DNA of 64,000 nucleotides from positions 209,308 to 273,307 of the forward strand of contig JXTC01000138.1 in NCBI GenBank assembly GCA_002914845.1, written 5' to 3'. Made by a program: the position numbers and the translations under genes. Shown here in pieces: positions 45,004 to 56,159 of this stretch (within the stretch, counting starts at the first letter, position 1; each line of letters starts with the position of its first letter). The notes below the pieces were generated by a model. It was not told the origin of the DNA. It worked only from the letters and a program-made list of their open reading frames with translations, and ran no database searches. The stretch comes from Trema orientale (taxonomy: Eukaryota > Streptophyta > Magnoliopsida > Rosales > Cannabaceae).

Positions 45004-45579
45004 ATGGCGACAACGACAAGATATGATGTTGCAAAATTTGACGGGAAGAATGACTTGAGTCTTTGGCATGTTAAGATGCGAGCTCTTCTAGTTCAGCAAG
45101 GGTTACTTAAGGCGCTAAAAGGGAGTAATGCTTTGCCAGCAAATTTATCAGATGAAGAGAAGGAGGATCGCTTCGAACGGGCATATAGTGCTATTCAGTT
45201 GTCTTTGTCAGATGAGGTGCTGCGTGAGGTTGCTGACGAGACTACTGCTTCTGGCTTATGGCTTAAGCTTAAGAGTCTGTATATGACTAAGTCCCTCACC
45301 AATCGGCTATATTTGAAGCAGTGTTTGTACACTCTTCGTATGTCTGAAGGTACACCTATTAAGAATCACCTTGATAAATTAAATAGAATTATTCTGGATC
45401 TGAAAATTATTGATGTGAAAATTGATTATGAGGATCAGGCCTTAATTTTGTTATGTTCTTTACCTCGTTCATATGAGCACTTTGTTGATACTATGTTATA
45501 TGGAAGAGACACTATTAGTATGGAAGATGTTAAGGCATCCTTGAATTCTAAGGAATTAAAAAAAAAAAAAAGTGTCTGA
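45004..45579 (+). pseudogene. E3 gag (UBN2 type), intact N-terminal part
   Basis: An ATG at 45004 (context ACGATGGC) opens a 191-codon frame; an ATG at 44971 is also in frame but adds no conserved sequence. The protein has the copia Gag pattern: [53 protein letters not shown] and a LPRSYEHF motif. The frame is lost at an A run (about 45559-45573). Downstream in other frames lie a basic linker and a CCHC zinc knuckle (near 45683-45730) whose first Cys position is a TGA stop (45683-45685). Gag would form the particle shell. The capsid part could still be made; the RNA-binding knuckle could not. Confidence 0.82.
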
Positions 45580-45844
45580 AAGTTGAGATGATAATCAATC
45601 AAGTGCATTAGTTACTAGAGGTATAGAAAAAGGAAAAGGCGAAAATAGAAATAGAGGAAAGTCTAAGAATAGGAAGAGCAATTGAAATTATTGTCATCAA
45701 CCAGGGCACTGGAAATTTGAATGTCCAAAGATTAAAGAAATTAAGGAGACTGGTGAAAAATCCTCTACTACAGATAATCATGCTAGTTTTGCTGAGGATA
45801 GTTCTAATGACGGTGATTATGTTCTATCTGTTTCTGGTGATTAC

Positions 45845-47173
45845 TTAGGCAATTCTTAGATTCTTGATTCGGGTTGTTCCTATCATATGTGCCTCACAAG
45901 AGATTAGTTTGTTGACTATCAATCTGTTGATAGGGATTTTGTCTTTTTGGGGAATAACATGTCCTACAAAGTTATTGGTGTAGGTACTGTTCGAATTAAG
46001 ATGTATGATGGTGTTGTTAGAACTTTGACCGATGTTAGACATGTACCAAATTTGAGAAAAAGCCTTATATCTTTGGGGATGCTCGACTTACAAGGTTATA
46101 AGTATTCAGCTGAAGGTGGAGTTTTGAGTGTTAGTAAAGATGCTCATGTGGTGATTAAGGGAAAATTGCATGATGGCCTCTATTTTCTTCAGGGTAGTAT
46201 GATTATTAGTGCTACTATGGCCTCATCTTGTTTTGTTCCAGATTTTGATATAATACGTTTATTAGATGGTCAGAAAATTAGAGAGTTTGACTTTCGTAAC
46301 TATTGTGTTTATGGGACACGATATATGGTCAAGTTTGGTTCCACCATTTGTAAGATGAAGGGCATAATGAATTATATCCATTCAGAATTTTCGGATCTTT
46401 CTCCTAATTTGTCTGTGGGTGATTCTTGTTATTTTCTGGCATTTGATGATGACTATGGTGTAAAATTTTGTGAGAGTCAATTCTGCAAGGAGGAAAAGAT
46501 AGTGAGACACCGCACTATTTGGAGGACACCACAACGATTTTTGGTTGCAAAATATTTGATTTGGACTCTTTTGGGGAAAGCTTGCTGCTTGTTTTCTATT
46601 GTTTGCATATCGAAAGGTATTTGGATTGAAGCTTTTGAATATGCCTGCTATTTGGTCAGAAGATCTCCATCAACTGCATTTTGTTTGAAGACTCCGTTTG
46701 AGGTATGGCTTGGTAATTCTGCTATCTTTGATTTGAAATTATTTGGTTGTCCTGCTTATGCTCTTGTGAATGATGGTAAACTCGAGCGATTGACAACAAT
46801 CTTCCATGGATTTGAGTTTGGGGTGAACGACTTTTGGTTGTGGTTTGTTGAGCTATTGTCACCAAGTTTATTAGTTAGCAGAGTTCTTGAATTTGATAAG
46901 TTGGCCATTCTATTTGATATAGGGGAGTTAGTATATGCAGATAAATATCTTGGTGTTTACAAGCAGGTGGAGCTTCTAGTTAAAACTTCTGTCAAAACTT
47001 TTGGTTCTACTACTTTGTTTGTTGTTAGTAGAGAGAGAGGTTTACCTCATTGGTTTGGTTTTGCAGAGTTAGTTTTTTTTGTGTTAGCTGCGACAAATAT
47101 GGTGACCGAGTCAGGTGCTATTTGGAAGTTCAAGCACTGCTTGGACTTGTTTGGTGTTGCAGATTGTAATTAG
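45845..47173 (+). pseudogene. E3 pol remnant: protease, then stop-free shrunken integrase ORF
   Basis: Protease site LDSGCSYHMC (45861 on) follows a TAG at 45857-45859 and is itself followed by another stop. From 45947 a 408-codon ORF runs to 47173. It starts inside the protease (DVRHVPNLRKSLISLG, GLYFLQGS), passes a GAG-pre-integrase/integrase join (YMVKFGSTICKMKGIMNYIHS), then lacks most of the catalytic core and resumes at VRHRTIWRTPQRFLVAKY, where TPQQNGVAER is expected. FEYACYLVRRSPSTAF and LKLFGCPAYA are well preserved. The tail (about residues 290-408) only faintly resembles the linker to RT. Catalytic Asp and Glu positions are deleted or replaced, so integrase activity is not expected. 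Confidence 0.75.
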
Positions 47174-47241
47174 CCCTTCGGGGTTTTGGAGGAGATGGCG
47201 AAGATGTTTCATTATTTTTGGACTTGGCTTAATTTTGCGCC

Positions 47242-47252
47242 AAGGTGGAGAT
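47242..47252 (+). other. Polypurine tract of E3
   Basis: AAGGTGGAGAT immediately precedes the 3' LTR. Confidence 0.82.
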
Positions 47253-47980
47253 TGTTGGATATATGGCTTACAATTAAGCCGAAAGATTTTTTGGGCCAAG
47301 CCCAATTAAGGTTAATGAAGTTACCCTTTTGCAAATAGTCAGTTACCAATTTTGTAAAACATAATCTGTTGCCTTTTTTATTGTGACCTTAGTTACTCAA
47401 ACTTGTGAGCATATATACATGTATTTATATATGCTATTCGTGGTGCAAAAAAAATTGGGCAGCCTTGAGAGTGTTAGATACAAGCTGCTTCTTTGTTCGT
47501 TTTGGCAATCACTCGTGATTTTGAAACCCGCCATCCGAAGTAGTTTTTTTTGTTTAGGTAGCTGACTGTTGGTTCATTAATACACAAATTTGTCTCTCTT
47601 AGTTTGTGAGAATTTGGTATAAACAAGCTTTGGGTTTTGCTTATTTGGTGCTTGTTTATTTGTTATTTCCTTTTGATATTGGCATCAGGATTGTTAGCAA
47701 AGTATCTTCTTTGCGGTCTTAGTTGCTTTTGTGAGAGAGAGAGATTTGGGTGTATTTGGGATTTGCGTGTGAGGGAAATTTTGTCAGGCTTTTGTAATCT
47801 CCTTTGGTTATAGTGAAATTCTTCGCCGTCTCCAACATGGACGTAGGCTATATTTTATAGCTGAACCACGATAAATCATTGTATTACTGGTGATTTTCTG
47901 TTATTTATATTTTGTCGTAAATCTTCTTAATTTGACGTTTGTCTAGCAAATTTGGTATTTGTCCTTCTGCTGGCACAACA
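47253..47980 (+). repeat. 3' LTR of E3
   Basis: TGTTGGATATATGG ... GGCACAACA, followed by GTCCT. About 30 mismatches and one T-run length difference against the 5' LTR. Confidence 0.95.
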
Positions 47981-47985
47981 GTCCT

Positions 47986-48899
47986 GTACTATCCCTACTC
48001 CTATATTTACATATTTTTTATTTTTATTTTGTGAAAACACCCCTTCAATCCTTTTTTTTTTTTTTCTTTCTTTTTGTTGTGAGGTACTTTTAAATGATTT
48101 TATGAGTGTTAATTGATTGACTATTCTAAATTTCAGAACTTTAATTTGTCTTTGATCAATATATGAGATAAAAAGTTGAAAATATAATATACTAAAGTAC
48201 CTTTAACAAGATTTTTATTTTTCATCAAAAAAAGTGCTACACGATACGAATTCTATAATTTTCATTCGTTACAAAGATAACCTTAAAGAAATGCAATACA
48301 GTTATGTCACCTCTTCGGTAATGTGAGTTGTGATTAGAGAGGAAAGAAGTCATGATCATTTCCTATTTGTCTCTTTCTCTTTCCGAGGCTTTTTTTTTTT
48401 TTTTTTTTTTTAAAGTTGCACGAAATAGCAATGAATATGTACATGTCATATATATTATATATAGCGAGGTCTTTTTCTATATTCTATGGCCTATATTTAT
48501 GATAAGAATTAAGAACCTTAATTAGCTTGCAAATTTCACTACCCGAAAAGGTAACTTATTCCACTATTATTTTTCTGTAAATTATTACTAGACCACAGGT
48601 TAATTTAGAGCGCTGTGAGAGATGAATAAACTATTCGAGCAATGTTTTCTACTAATTATTTTTTCAATACTAAGGAAAAAGTAACATTAATCATGTTAGT
48701 CTAAGGGCGACGGGCCATTTGAATTTTTGATGAACTGGTTCAATCTAAATATAAGCTGATCATTCAATAGATCCAATAGGTGCGCAACTAATTACTTAAA
48801 AAAAAAAAAAAAAAAGGTGAAATACACAATTTTCATAATGAGTTTTAGAAATAGGTGCCCCTTTCTCTCTATTTGCGTCTCCTCCCAACAAAAAAAATC
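47986..48899. other. Intergenic, no gene recognised
   Basis: AT-rich with T runs (about 48051-48066 and 48390-48411) and an A run near 48799-48815. Nothing else supported. Confidence 0.5.
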
Positions 48900-49749
48900 A
48901 GCGATGCCCCGCATGGAGACCGGAGTAAGATTACAAAGGAGCCAATTCAAATTCCAATAGGACCGGATATAAGATCACGAGCAAAGAAATTCAAAGATGC
49001 ACATAACGAGCTGATTTAAGAAGTTTTTAATTAAACTTACACGAGGAGCTCTATTGAACAGGATCCACATTTTCAACAAAGCCGCATCAACATAATTCAA
49101 GTTCTAGAAGAATAATTTCAGCATTTAATTAGCTGAATTATTTAGTTTCCTTTCTTGATTGATTGCTTGCTCTCCAAATTTGTAATGACTGCTAGAATTG
49201 GCAAAAATAAGATTCTAGAAGACTGAAGTTTTTGGTTTTAGTTTCCTTTTTATTTTGTTACCTTTTTTAAGCTAGTTATTTTCCTTTATTTCTACCTGAA
49301 ATAGGCGTGTACAAAAAGGGGCAATAGGAGTTGAAATAGGGATGATTCCTTTAGTTGGTTCCCTGTTTTCATTTTGGTACTTTCCATTTTGTAATGGCCG
49401 AATTTCCTTAGCAAATTTTTGGCTTATTCTTGTGCGAATTCTGGTTGTATTTCAGCCTATAAATAGGTGTGTTTAGTCAATAAAATTTTGGCATATTACA
49501 ATCATAACTTTGTAAGAGAAAATTCTCTTTGGTTCTTTTAGAACTTCTGAACTTACTAGAAATTTACGTGTCGTTCACCTTCGACTTATCAATCAATCTC
49601 TCCATAAATGATTGTGATGTCTCCTTTATACCAAGGTTCACATCTTTTATAGGTGTTGGGTCGTGGTTTCCATCCGAATTTGAAAGTAGAACGGCCCTAG
49701 GTATCAATCTTGTTTCGGATTTCGTCACAAGTTGGCGTAGTTTGTATCA
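48900..49749 (+). mobile_element. Gypsy-like LTR related to the nested solo LTR at 38786
   Basis: Parallels the reverse complement of 38786-39604: a peptide frame with IQIPIGPDIRSRAKKFKDAH near 48945-49010, a TATA-like CTATAAATAGG (about 49459-49469), TCTCTTTGGTTCTTT (about 49525), then ACTTATCAATC, TTTATACCAAGGTTCACATC, GTTTCCATCCGAAT and TTTCGTCACAAGTTG to GTATCA (49749). The start is approximate and no duplication was confirmed, so it may be truncated. The 49529-49876 ORF here is compositional. Confidence 0.68.
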
Positions 49750-50420
49750 GGGGTCTTCCCTTATCCTTCTCTGGCCTCCTTTCCTCACATTCTTTTTCCT
49801 CCTCCTCTCTACTTCCTTTTTCTTTTTCTTTTTTTTTTCTAGTTTTAATAAATCCATATCCAGAACGGACTTATAATACCACTTTTTATGTAGATTTTAG
49901 TCCCGTCCAGATCTTAAATCTGAGAAATCTTCTCAGATCTAGATTTGCTTAGTGGCCAATTTTTATTTTTTTTCTTTTCTACAAGTATAGATCTCAATTG
50001 GTATTAGCCTCATATAGTCTACTCTGCAAAGAACGCAGCCAGGAGCAAGTGTTGAAGGTAATAGATTGCTGGTGGTCCTTGTTATCTATTTCTCTTAGAA
50101 AATCAGGTAACACACATATTTGCTCTTAATTGTGTTTGTTATCCATTTTTTGTCTCCTTTTTTTGAGGAGTTTAAAATTATAATCCTTATGCTTACATTG
50201 TAATTTGAAACTAGGTACATCATTTTTAAAAAATAGAGGTATATATAATCAAACAAGAGTAGACAATATGTCTAGCAACTTGACCGGAAATATATATATA
50301 TAAATATATATGAAGGTTGAGCGCTAGACATGGTGTCGAGTAACGTCAAGATGCTTGACATGACAAGTGTTAGACAAAATATCGAGACTTAACACCTTAT
50401 CTAGCTAGATCTTAACCCAT
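49750..50420. other. Intergenic, no gene recognised
   Basis: CT-rich block (49760-49840) then AT-rich sequence; a GACATGGTGTCGAG / GACATGACAAGTG style near-repeat around 50325-50370. No gene. Confidence 0.45.
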
Positions 50421-50425
50421 AATAG

Positions 50426-52272
50426 TGTTAGGGTTTATGCCCTAAAAGTATGTATATTTTGGATATTTGCTGAATTAATAAAATGACATTTTTCTATTTG
50501 AATTTGTGCATAATTAGTATATCTTTAAATATCAGAAAATTCCTAGTTTATTTATGTGACCATAAATTTAGTATATAAGTGTTATATACATGAGGATTAA
50601 ATTTATGGAAAATAAACTAAATATAGTCCGCAATAATTAGTTAAAGTTTGGGATCTTTAATTAAATATTATTAGTACAGTCCATTAACATTGAGAATGTA
50701 ATAGTCTTATCCGGACTATTGATGTATTGACATCACAATTGAGGTACTTTATATAATTTGATTATATAGGACTGGACCAGACATGATTTGAATCTCACAT
50801 AAATTCCGTTAACTGTTGAGAGTTCAAATAATATCACTAGATGATCATATGTAGATCAATCTTAATCCTGAGTAGTTATAGACTCCTATTTATAACATTA
50901 TGTTCTTTGACATACTTGTAAAAGGTTTGTTTTCTAAACAGATCGAAATACTTGTATCTTGGGAACATGAAGAGATGAGTAGCTGGGAATGTAGCTTATA
51001 GATATGGAATCCATTCTTCCTATTAGGAAGCTAGAAAGATGATTCCCTTGTGTATTGATTCAGGACTTGAACAGTTTGAATACTCAATTTATAATAGATT
51101 TATAAATTAATTGTTCATTAGAGAATCAATGGTACACAAGGATAAAGATGTAATTAGAAAGGTAAACGGAATATAACCTAGCTCCAATTATGAATTATCT
51201 ATGGAGGATTGAACAACATATAATGATTAAATCGATGGACTGCTTGCTGTTTTCTGAGTAAATTAATTCTGTAATTTCAAGAGTGCAATTCTAGATTTTT
51301 AGTGGAGTAATACTGGAATTAATAAATTAGACAAATTAATTAAAGAGTTTAATTAATTATCATAATTTATTGGAGCTTGAATTATAGGTCCATAGGTCTC
51401 CAATTCCACCTCTTATAAACACTGTACTGGATATTACATTATTTCTATTACTGCACACTTTGTCTAGATAAATAGTTTATCTATATGTAATTAATAATTG
51501 TTATTAATTAATTTAAATTTATAGAGGGATAAGTTTCCTAGTTTGTTTAAATTTTGAATTTAAAAAATATCTAATTATGAGATAATTAGATAAATAGAAA
51601 TTGGAAAACTGACTGAAAGTGAAACACTCTTCCTTGAAGAAGTGAATTATCTGCTATTATATATATATATATATATATATATTAATTAATTAGATTAAAT
51701 AGATATATATATATATATAAAAGTTAGGTTTTGTTATTATTAAAAAAAAAAAAAAAAAGCTTACGGTTTCTTTACTAAACAAAAGGTAACGTTTTTAAAA
51801 GTTATATATATATTGATTTGATTAATATATTATTTATTAAATAGTTTAATATATATATATATAAAGAAAACCCTAGTAGAAAATGAAGGACATTATATAT
51901 TATTTTCTACAGAGCCTCCATAAACTAGAGAGAAAAAGAAGAGTGTCTTCTTATTCTCTGTAGAACAAACTCTTGCAATCTCATGTGTTGAGAATATTAC
52001 AAGGGCCTAAAGTGTGTAATTTTTAAGAAATTGTACGCAACGCCCACACGTTCATCCAGTTGTGCTTGAGGCTTGGATTGGAAGATCGTGGTTTAGAAGA
52101 TAATAAAGCTAGGATCCGCTGATAGGCTACAAGAGGTATTAGATCTATTCTCTTTGTGTGTTCCTATTTGCTATGAATTAATACTATGCACTCATATAGT
52201 CAATTATTTTGAGAAAATTTTTGAATATTCCTAGGCCAATCTTCTGCTGCGAAAATCATTTTAAATCCAACA
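50426..52272 (+). repeat. 5' LTR of E4
   Basis: TGTTAGGG ... ATCCAACA. Holds a GAG-centred hairpin with 11-bp stems (AATTAATTAAA 51334-51344, TTTAATTAATT 51348-51358) and a likely TATA region (ATATATATATATAAAG, about 51851-51866) upstream of AAAACCCTAG. AT microsatellites occur at about 51658-51681 and 51701-51718. Confidence 0.94.
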
Positions 52273-52274
52273 AT

Positions 52275-52286
52275 TGGTACCAGAGC
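52275..52286 (+). other. Primer-binding site of E4
   Basis: TGGTACCAGAGC, one base different from the usual TGGTATCAGAGC, two bases after the LTR. Confidence 0.85.
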
Positions 52287-54095
52287 AGTTATATGAGTAT
52301 ATAGTATTAATTATTTGTGTGCATGAGTGGGTATTATATTATTTTTTATATGTATTTGATAATGAATGGATGAGTTATCATATGATAGATGTATGGTTGA
52401 TATTTGGTCGTTAATTATATGGTTCCTTAGGTTTTAAATTTTTGCAATTATTTTGATTAGATCAAAAGATGTAAACCCTAATTTTGGGGTATAGGCTTTG
52501 TTGTATTTTTTTTTCTTTTTCCTTGTAATGTACAAAAAAGATGATAGAGAAGTTTCTGCCCAGACTCGACCCGCAGCACCGCAAAGTACGCACAACAATA
52601 CTGGAATTTACTTCATCATGATTTTGATATATATATTATAATATGTATATATAGATATGTATAAACTAGGTTCCATAATAATGAACCGAAAGTGCCCCAG
52701 GCACGTACTAACGAAATATGTTTTGTTATTCATATATAATAGTTATATATTATGTGATGTTATATATTGTAACTTACCTCACGTTCAGTACTAGTAAGGC
52801 AACAACATGTAACCCGATTCAGGGTCAGACGTATGGGCCAAGCCCAACTTGTTAGGCCCAAAGTCCTTGGCAGGTACTGCTTATAATGATAAGCATATAG
52901 GCCGGTTTAATGTAACCCAGTCCAAATAATCTATTTACATGAATGCCACAATTTTGTTTTGTAAAATATACTGAAAGAAGAAAAGAGGCCCAAGAAGACC
53001 AGCGGATAGCTTTCAGGCCTGCGAGCCTTTAACTCTTTGTAATTTTATTATTTTATTGGGTTGTAATTTTCTAAGGGACCCGGCCAAATATCATTTTATT
53101 TTATTTTATTATATGTGATATGTATAACATGACCATGTATTATAACATGCCATTCATTATACCCACTCATAGTCATTTATGAATGTCATGCATACATGTT
53201 ATATTCATGCTAAAATAGATTAGTTAGAATATGACTAATTTAATTAGATTAAATAATTAAATAGGAATAAAATAATTGAATAATGTGATTTAAATTTAAT
53301 AGTTAAATTTTGGTAATATCACACTTATTTAATTTAGGCTATCCTTATTAATTAGATTAATTATATTAGCTAAAATTATTCCTATAATAATAAATTTAGA
53401 TTTTTAGAAAATCTAGTAATTTATTTAGAACCAATAAGATTGGACTAATAGATTAACCTAGAAAATTATATTAGATATAATAACTAGGTTAAATAAAATA
53501 TTTAGATATTTATTAGTAAAAACACATAAGATTTTAAAATAATGAGTGGGAGAGGGGTATATGACATTATATCCCACGGTTTCCATTATTAATTAAGCAC
53601 CGTAAGATTTAATTGATGCCTAGAGGCGCTTAGATTCCGTCCTCCCTACGGAGGATGTCTATTTAAATTAATAACAAGGCTTAATTTCCGAAAGATTGGA
53701 GTTTAGAATGCATTTTAAAATTGACCTACCCTACGGCGGTAATTTTGAGTTAAGTTGCTAAAATCTGAAATAATGGGTTACACTCATGAGGATATAATTA
53801 AATTGTTAATAGTATCCTGACCATAAAATGGTAATTAATAAATAAAAGAAAATACGAGATATTTTGATGTTTTATTTATTAATTAAGAATGTCTCAATTC
53901 AATTAATAATTATGTGACCTATCCTACGACAGCACCTAATTAGAGAAAATTGAATTATCGTGGAATTAGTAAATAAGTTTATGTATTTACTTACATGCAT
54001 TATGCATTATGCATCATGTTTACTACTCTGAATTTTTTGTGATATTTATTTTCAAATATGTTGAATGTTATTTTATTTATTTAATTTTAGCAAAC
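52287..54095 (+). other. E4 leader between PBS and gag
   Basis: 1.8 kb without an ORF. A mildly GC-richer part (52560-53000, with GACTCGACCCGCAGCACCGC and GGGCCAAGCCCAAC words) occupies the same relative place as the GC island of E1. Then comes AT-rich sequence, and from about 53540 a zone with GAGTGGGAG, three CCTACGG-type words and a TCCTCC-CTAC-GGAGGA hairpin (53640-53655). A shared fold in copia leaders is possible but unproven. Confidence 0.55.
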
Positions 54096-55330
54096 ATGTC
54101 AACCTCGAATCCTATTGTTGCTTTACTCGCAAATGAAAAACTAACTGGAGATAATTTTATCAAGTGGAAAAGTAATATGAATATCGTACTTGTTAGTGAA
54201 GACTACAAATTTGTGCTTACGGAGGAATGTCCTCTACTACCTGCCGCTAATACTACTCGTGTTGTACGAGAAAGCTATAAAAAGTGGACTCATGCCAATA
54301 ATAAAGCTCGCTGCTACATATTAGCAAGCATGACTGACGTGCTTAGAGCTAAACACGAAAAGATGGAGACTGCGTATGAGATAATGGAGTCCCTTCAGGC
54401 CATGTCTGGACAATAATCTAATCAATCTCGTCATGACGCCATTAAAAAGGCTATGAATGCAAAGATGAAAAGAGGAACTCCGGTGAGAGATCATGTTTTG
54501 AACATGATCAATTACTTTGGAGAGGCTGAAATTCACGGGGCTACGATCGATGACCGCACCCAAGTGAGTATGATTCTAGAATCACTCTCATCCGATTTTG
54601 TTCAGTTCAAGAGCAACTATGTTATGAACAAGTTGAATTATACGATAACTCAACTACTCAATGAACTGCAAACCTTTGAATCGATATCAAAAGATAAAGG
54701 CAAAGATAGCTCAGCAACTGTTGCTGAAGCAAATATTGGAGAAGAAAATCCCTCTACCTCTAACAAAAATAAGAAGAGGAAGAGTAAAGGTGCCTCTGGA
54801 TCTAAGCCTAAAAAGAGCAAGAAGGGCAATACAAGCACCAAGAAGAACAACTCCAAGGACAAAAAGCCAAAGGGAAAATATTTTCACTGCGGAGTTGAAG
54901 GGCATTTGAAGAGAAACTGTAACAAGTATCTCTCCGAATTGAAAGAGAAGAAGAAAGGTAAATATGATTTACTTGTTTTAGAAGCTTGTTTAGTGGAAGA
55001 AGATTTATTTGATATATCTCCCTGGATAGTTGATTCAGGAGCCACTAATCATGTTTGTTCTTCTTTTCATATGCTTAGTTCTTCAAGGGAACTTGCCGAC
55101 GGAGAATTCACGATGAGAGTAGGCAATGGAGCCAAAGTTTCGACAAAAACAGTGGGAGTCGTCCGTCTTCATTTTAGAAATAAATTTTTGTTATTGAACA
55201 ATATTTATTTTATTCCCGGTTTTCGTAGGAATTTGATTTCTATGTCAAGATTATTTGAACAAATGTTTGGTGTTTCTTTTCTTAATAATGAGATTATTAT
55301 TTCTAGAAATGGTTTAAATATTTGTTCTGC
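54096..55330 (+). pseudogene. E4 gag and protease, up to the sequence gap
   Basis: An ATG at 54096 opens MSTSNPIVALLANEKLTGDN, followed by FIKWKSNMNIVLVSEDYKFVLTEECP, a Gag pattern of Angela/Tork-type copia. TAA at 54414-54416, just after AMSGQ, interrupts the frame, which otherwise continues unchanged through VRDHVLNMINYFGEAEIHG, a very Lys-rich linker and a zinc knuckle (HCGVEGHLKRNC, with Tyr where the first Cys should be). The protease site is IVDSGATNHVCSS, followed by VGNGAKVS and FIPGFRRNLISMSRL. The frame ends in the N run. A single stop and a knuckle mutation would already disable replication. Confidence 0.88.
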
Positions 55331-56159
55331 NNNNNNNNNNNNNNNNNNNNNNNNNNNNNNNNNNNNNNNNNNNNNNNNNNNNNNNNNNNNNNNNNNNNNN
55401 NNNNNNNNNNNNNNNNNNNNNNNNNNNNNNNNNNNNNNNNNNNNNNNNNNNNNNNNNNNNNNNNNNNNNNNNNNNNNNNNNNNNNNNNNNNNNNNNNNNN
55501 NNNNNNNNNNNNNNNNNNNNNNNNNNNNNNNNNNNNNNNNNNNNNNNNNNNNNNNNNNNNNNNNNNNNNNNNNNNNNNNNNNNNNNNNNNNNNNNNNNNN
55601 NNNNNNNNNNNNNNNNNNNNNNNNNNNNNNNNNNNNNNNNNNNNNNNNNNNNNNNNNNNNNNNNNNNNNNNNNNNNNNNNNNNNNNNNNNNNNNNNNNNN
55701 NNNNNNNNNNNNNNNNNNNNNNNNNNNNNNNNNNNNNNNNNNNNNNNNNNNNNNNNNNNNNNNNNNNNNNNNNNNNNNNNNNNNNNNNNNNNNNNNNNNN
55801 NNNNNNNNNNNNNNNNNNNNNNNNNNNNNNNNNNNNNNNNNNNNNNNNNNNNNNNNNNNNNNNNNNNNNNNNNNNNNNNNNNNNNNNNNNNNNNNNNNNN
55901 NNNNNNNNNNNNNNNNNNNNNNNNNNNNNNNNNNNNNNNNNNNNNNNNNNNNNNNNNNNNNNNNNNNNNNNNNNNNNNNNNNNNNNNNNNNNNNNNNNNN
56001 NNNNNNNNNNNNNNNNNNNNNNNNNNNNNNNNNNNNNNNNNNNNNNNNNNNNNNNNNNNNNNNNNNNNNNNNNNNNNNNNNNNNNNNNNNNNNNNNNNNN
56101 NNNNNNNNNNNNNNNNNNNNNNNNNNNNNNNNNNNNNNNNNNNNNNNNNNNNNNNNNNN
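55331..56159. other. Assembly gap (run of N)
   Basis: 829 unknown bases between the protease and the start of RT. A complete copia element needs about 1.5 kb here for GAG-pre-integrase and integrase, so the real content may be longer than the gap, or partly deleted. Confidence 0.97.

Larger units (their letters stand above)
44187..47985 (+). mobile_element. Compact non-autonomous copia element E3, TSD GTCCT
   Basis: The element proper is 44192-47980 (3789 bp); GTCCT flanks it at 44187-44191 and 47981-47985. LTRs 44192-44920 and 47253-47980 differ at about 30 positions by eye, about 96% identical. PBS TGGTATCAAGAGC at 44923-44935, PPT AAGGTGGAGAT at 47242-47252. Inside are a UBN2-type gag, zinc knuckle and protease remnants, and a shrunken integrase-derived ORF. 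No reverse transcriptase or RNase H is present, so movement would need enzymes supplied by another element. Confidence 0.93.

Noticed and set aside
44268..47565. Similar 60-77 codon ORFs in both E3 LTRs (44268-44501 and 47383-47565)
   Set aside because: They are duplicated because LTRs are duplicated; the frames differ by mutations and match no family.
49529..49952. Plus-strand ORFs of 115 and 80 codons
   Set aside because: They fall in the gypsy-like LTR and a CT-rich tract; the Phe/Ser/Leu runs are compositional.
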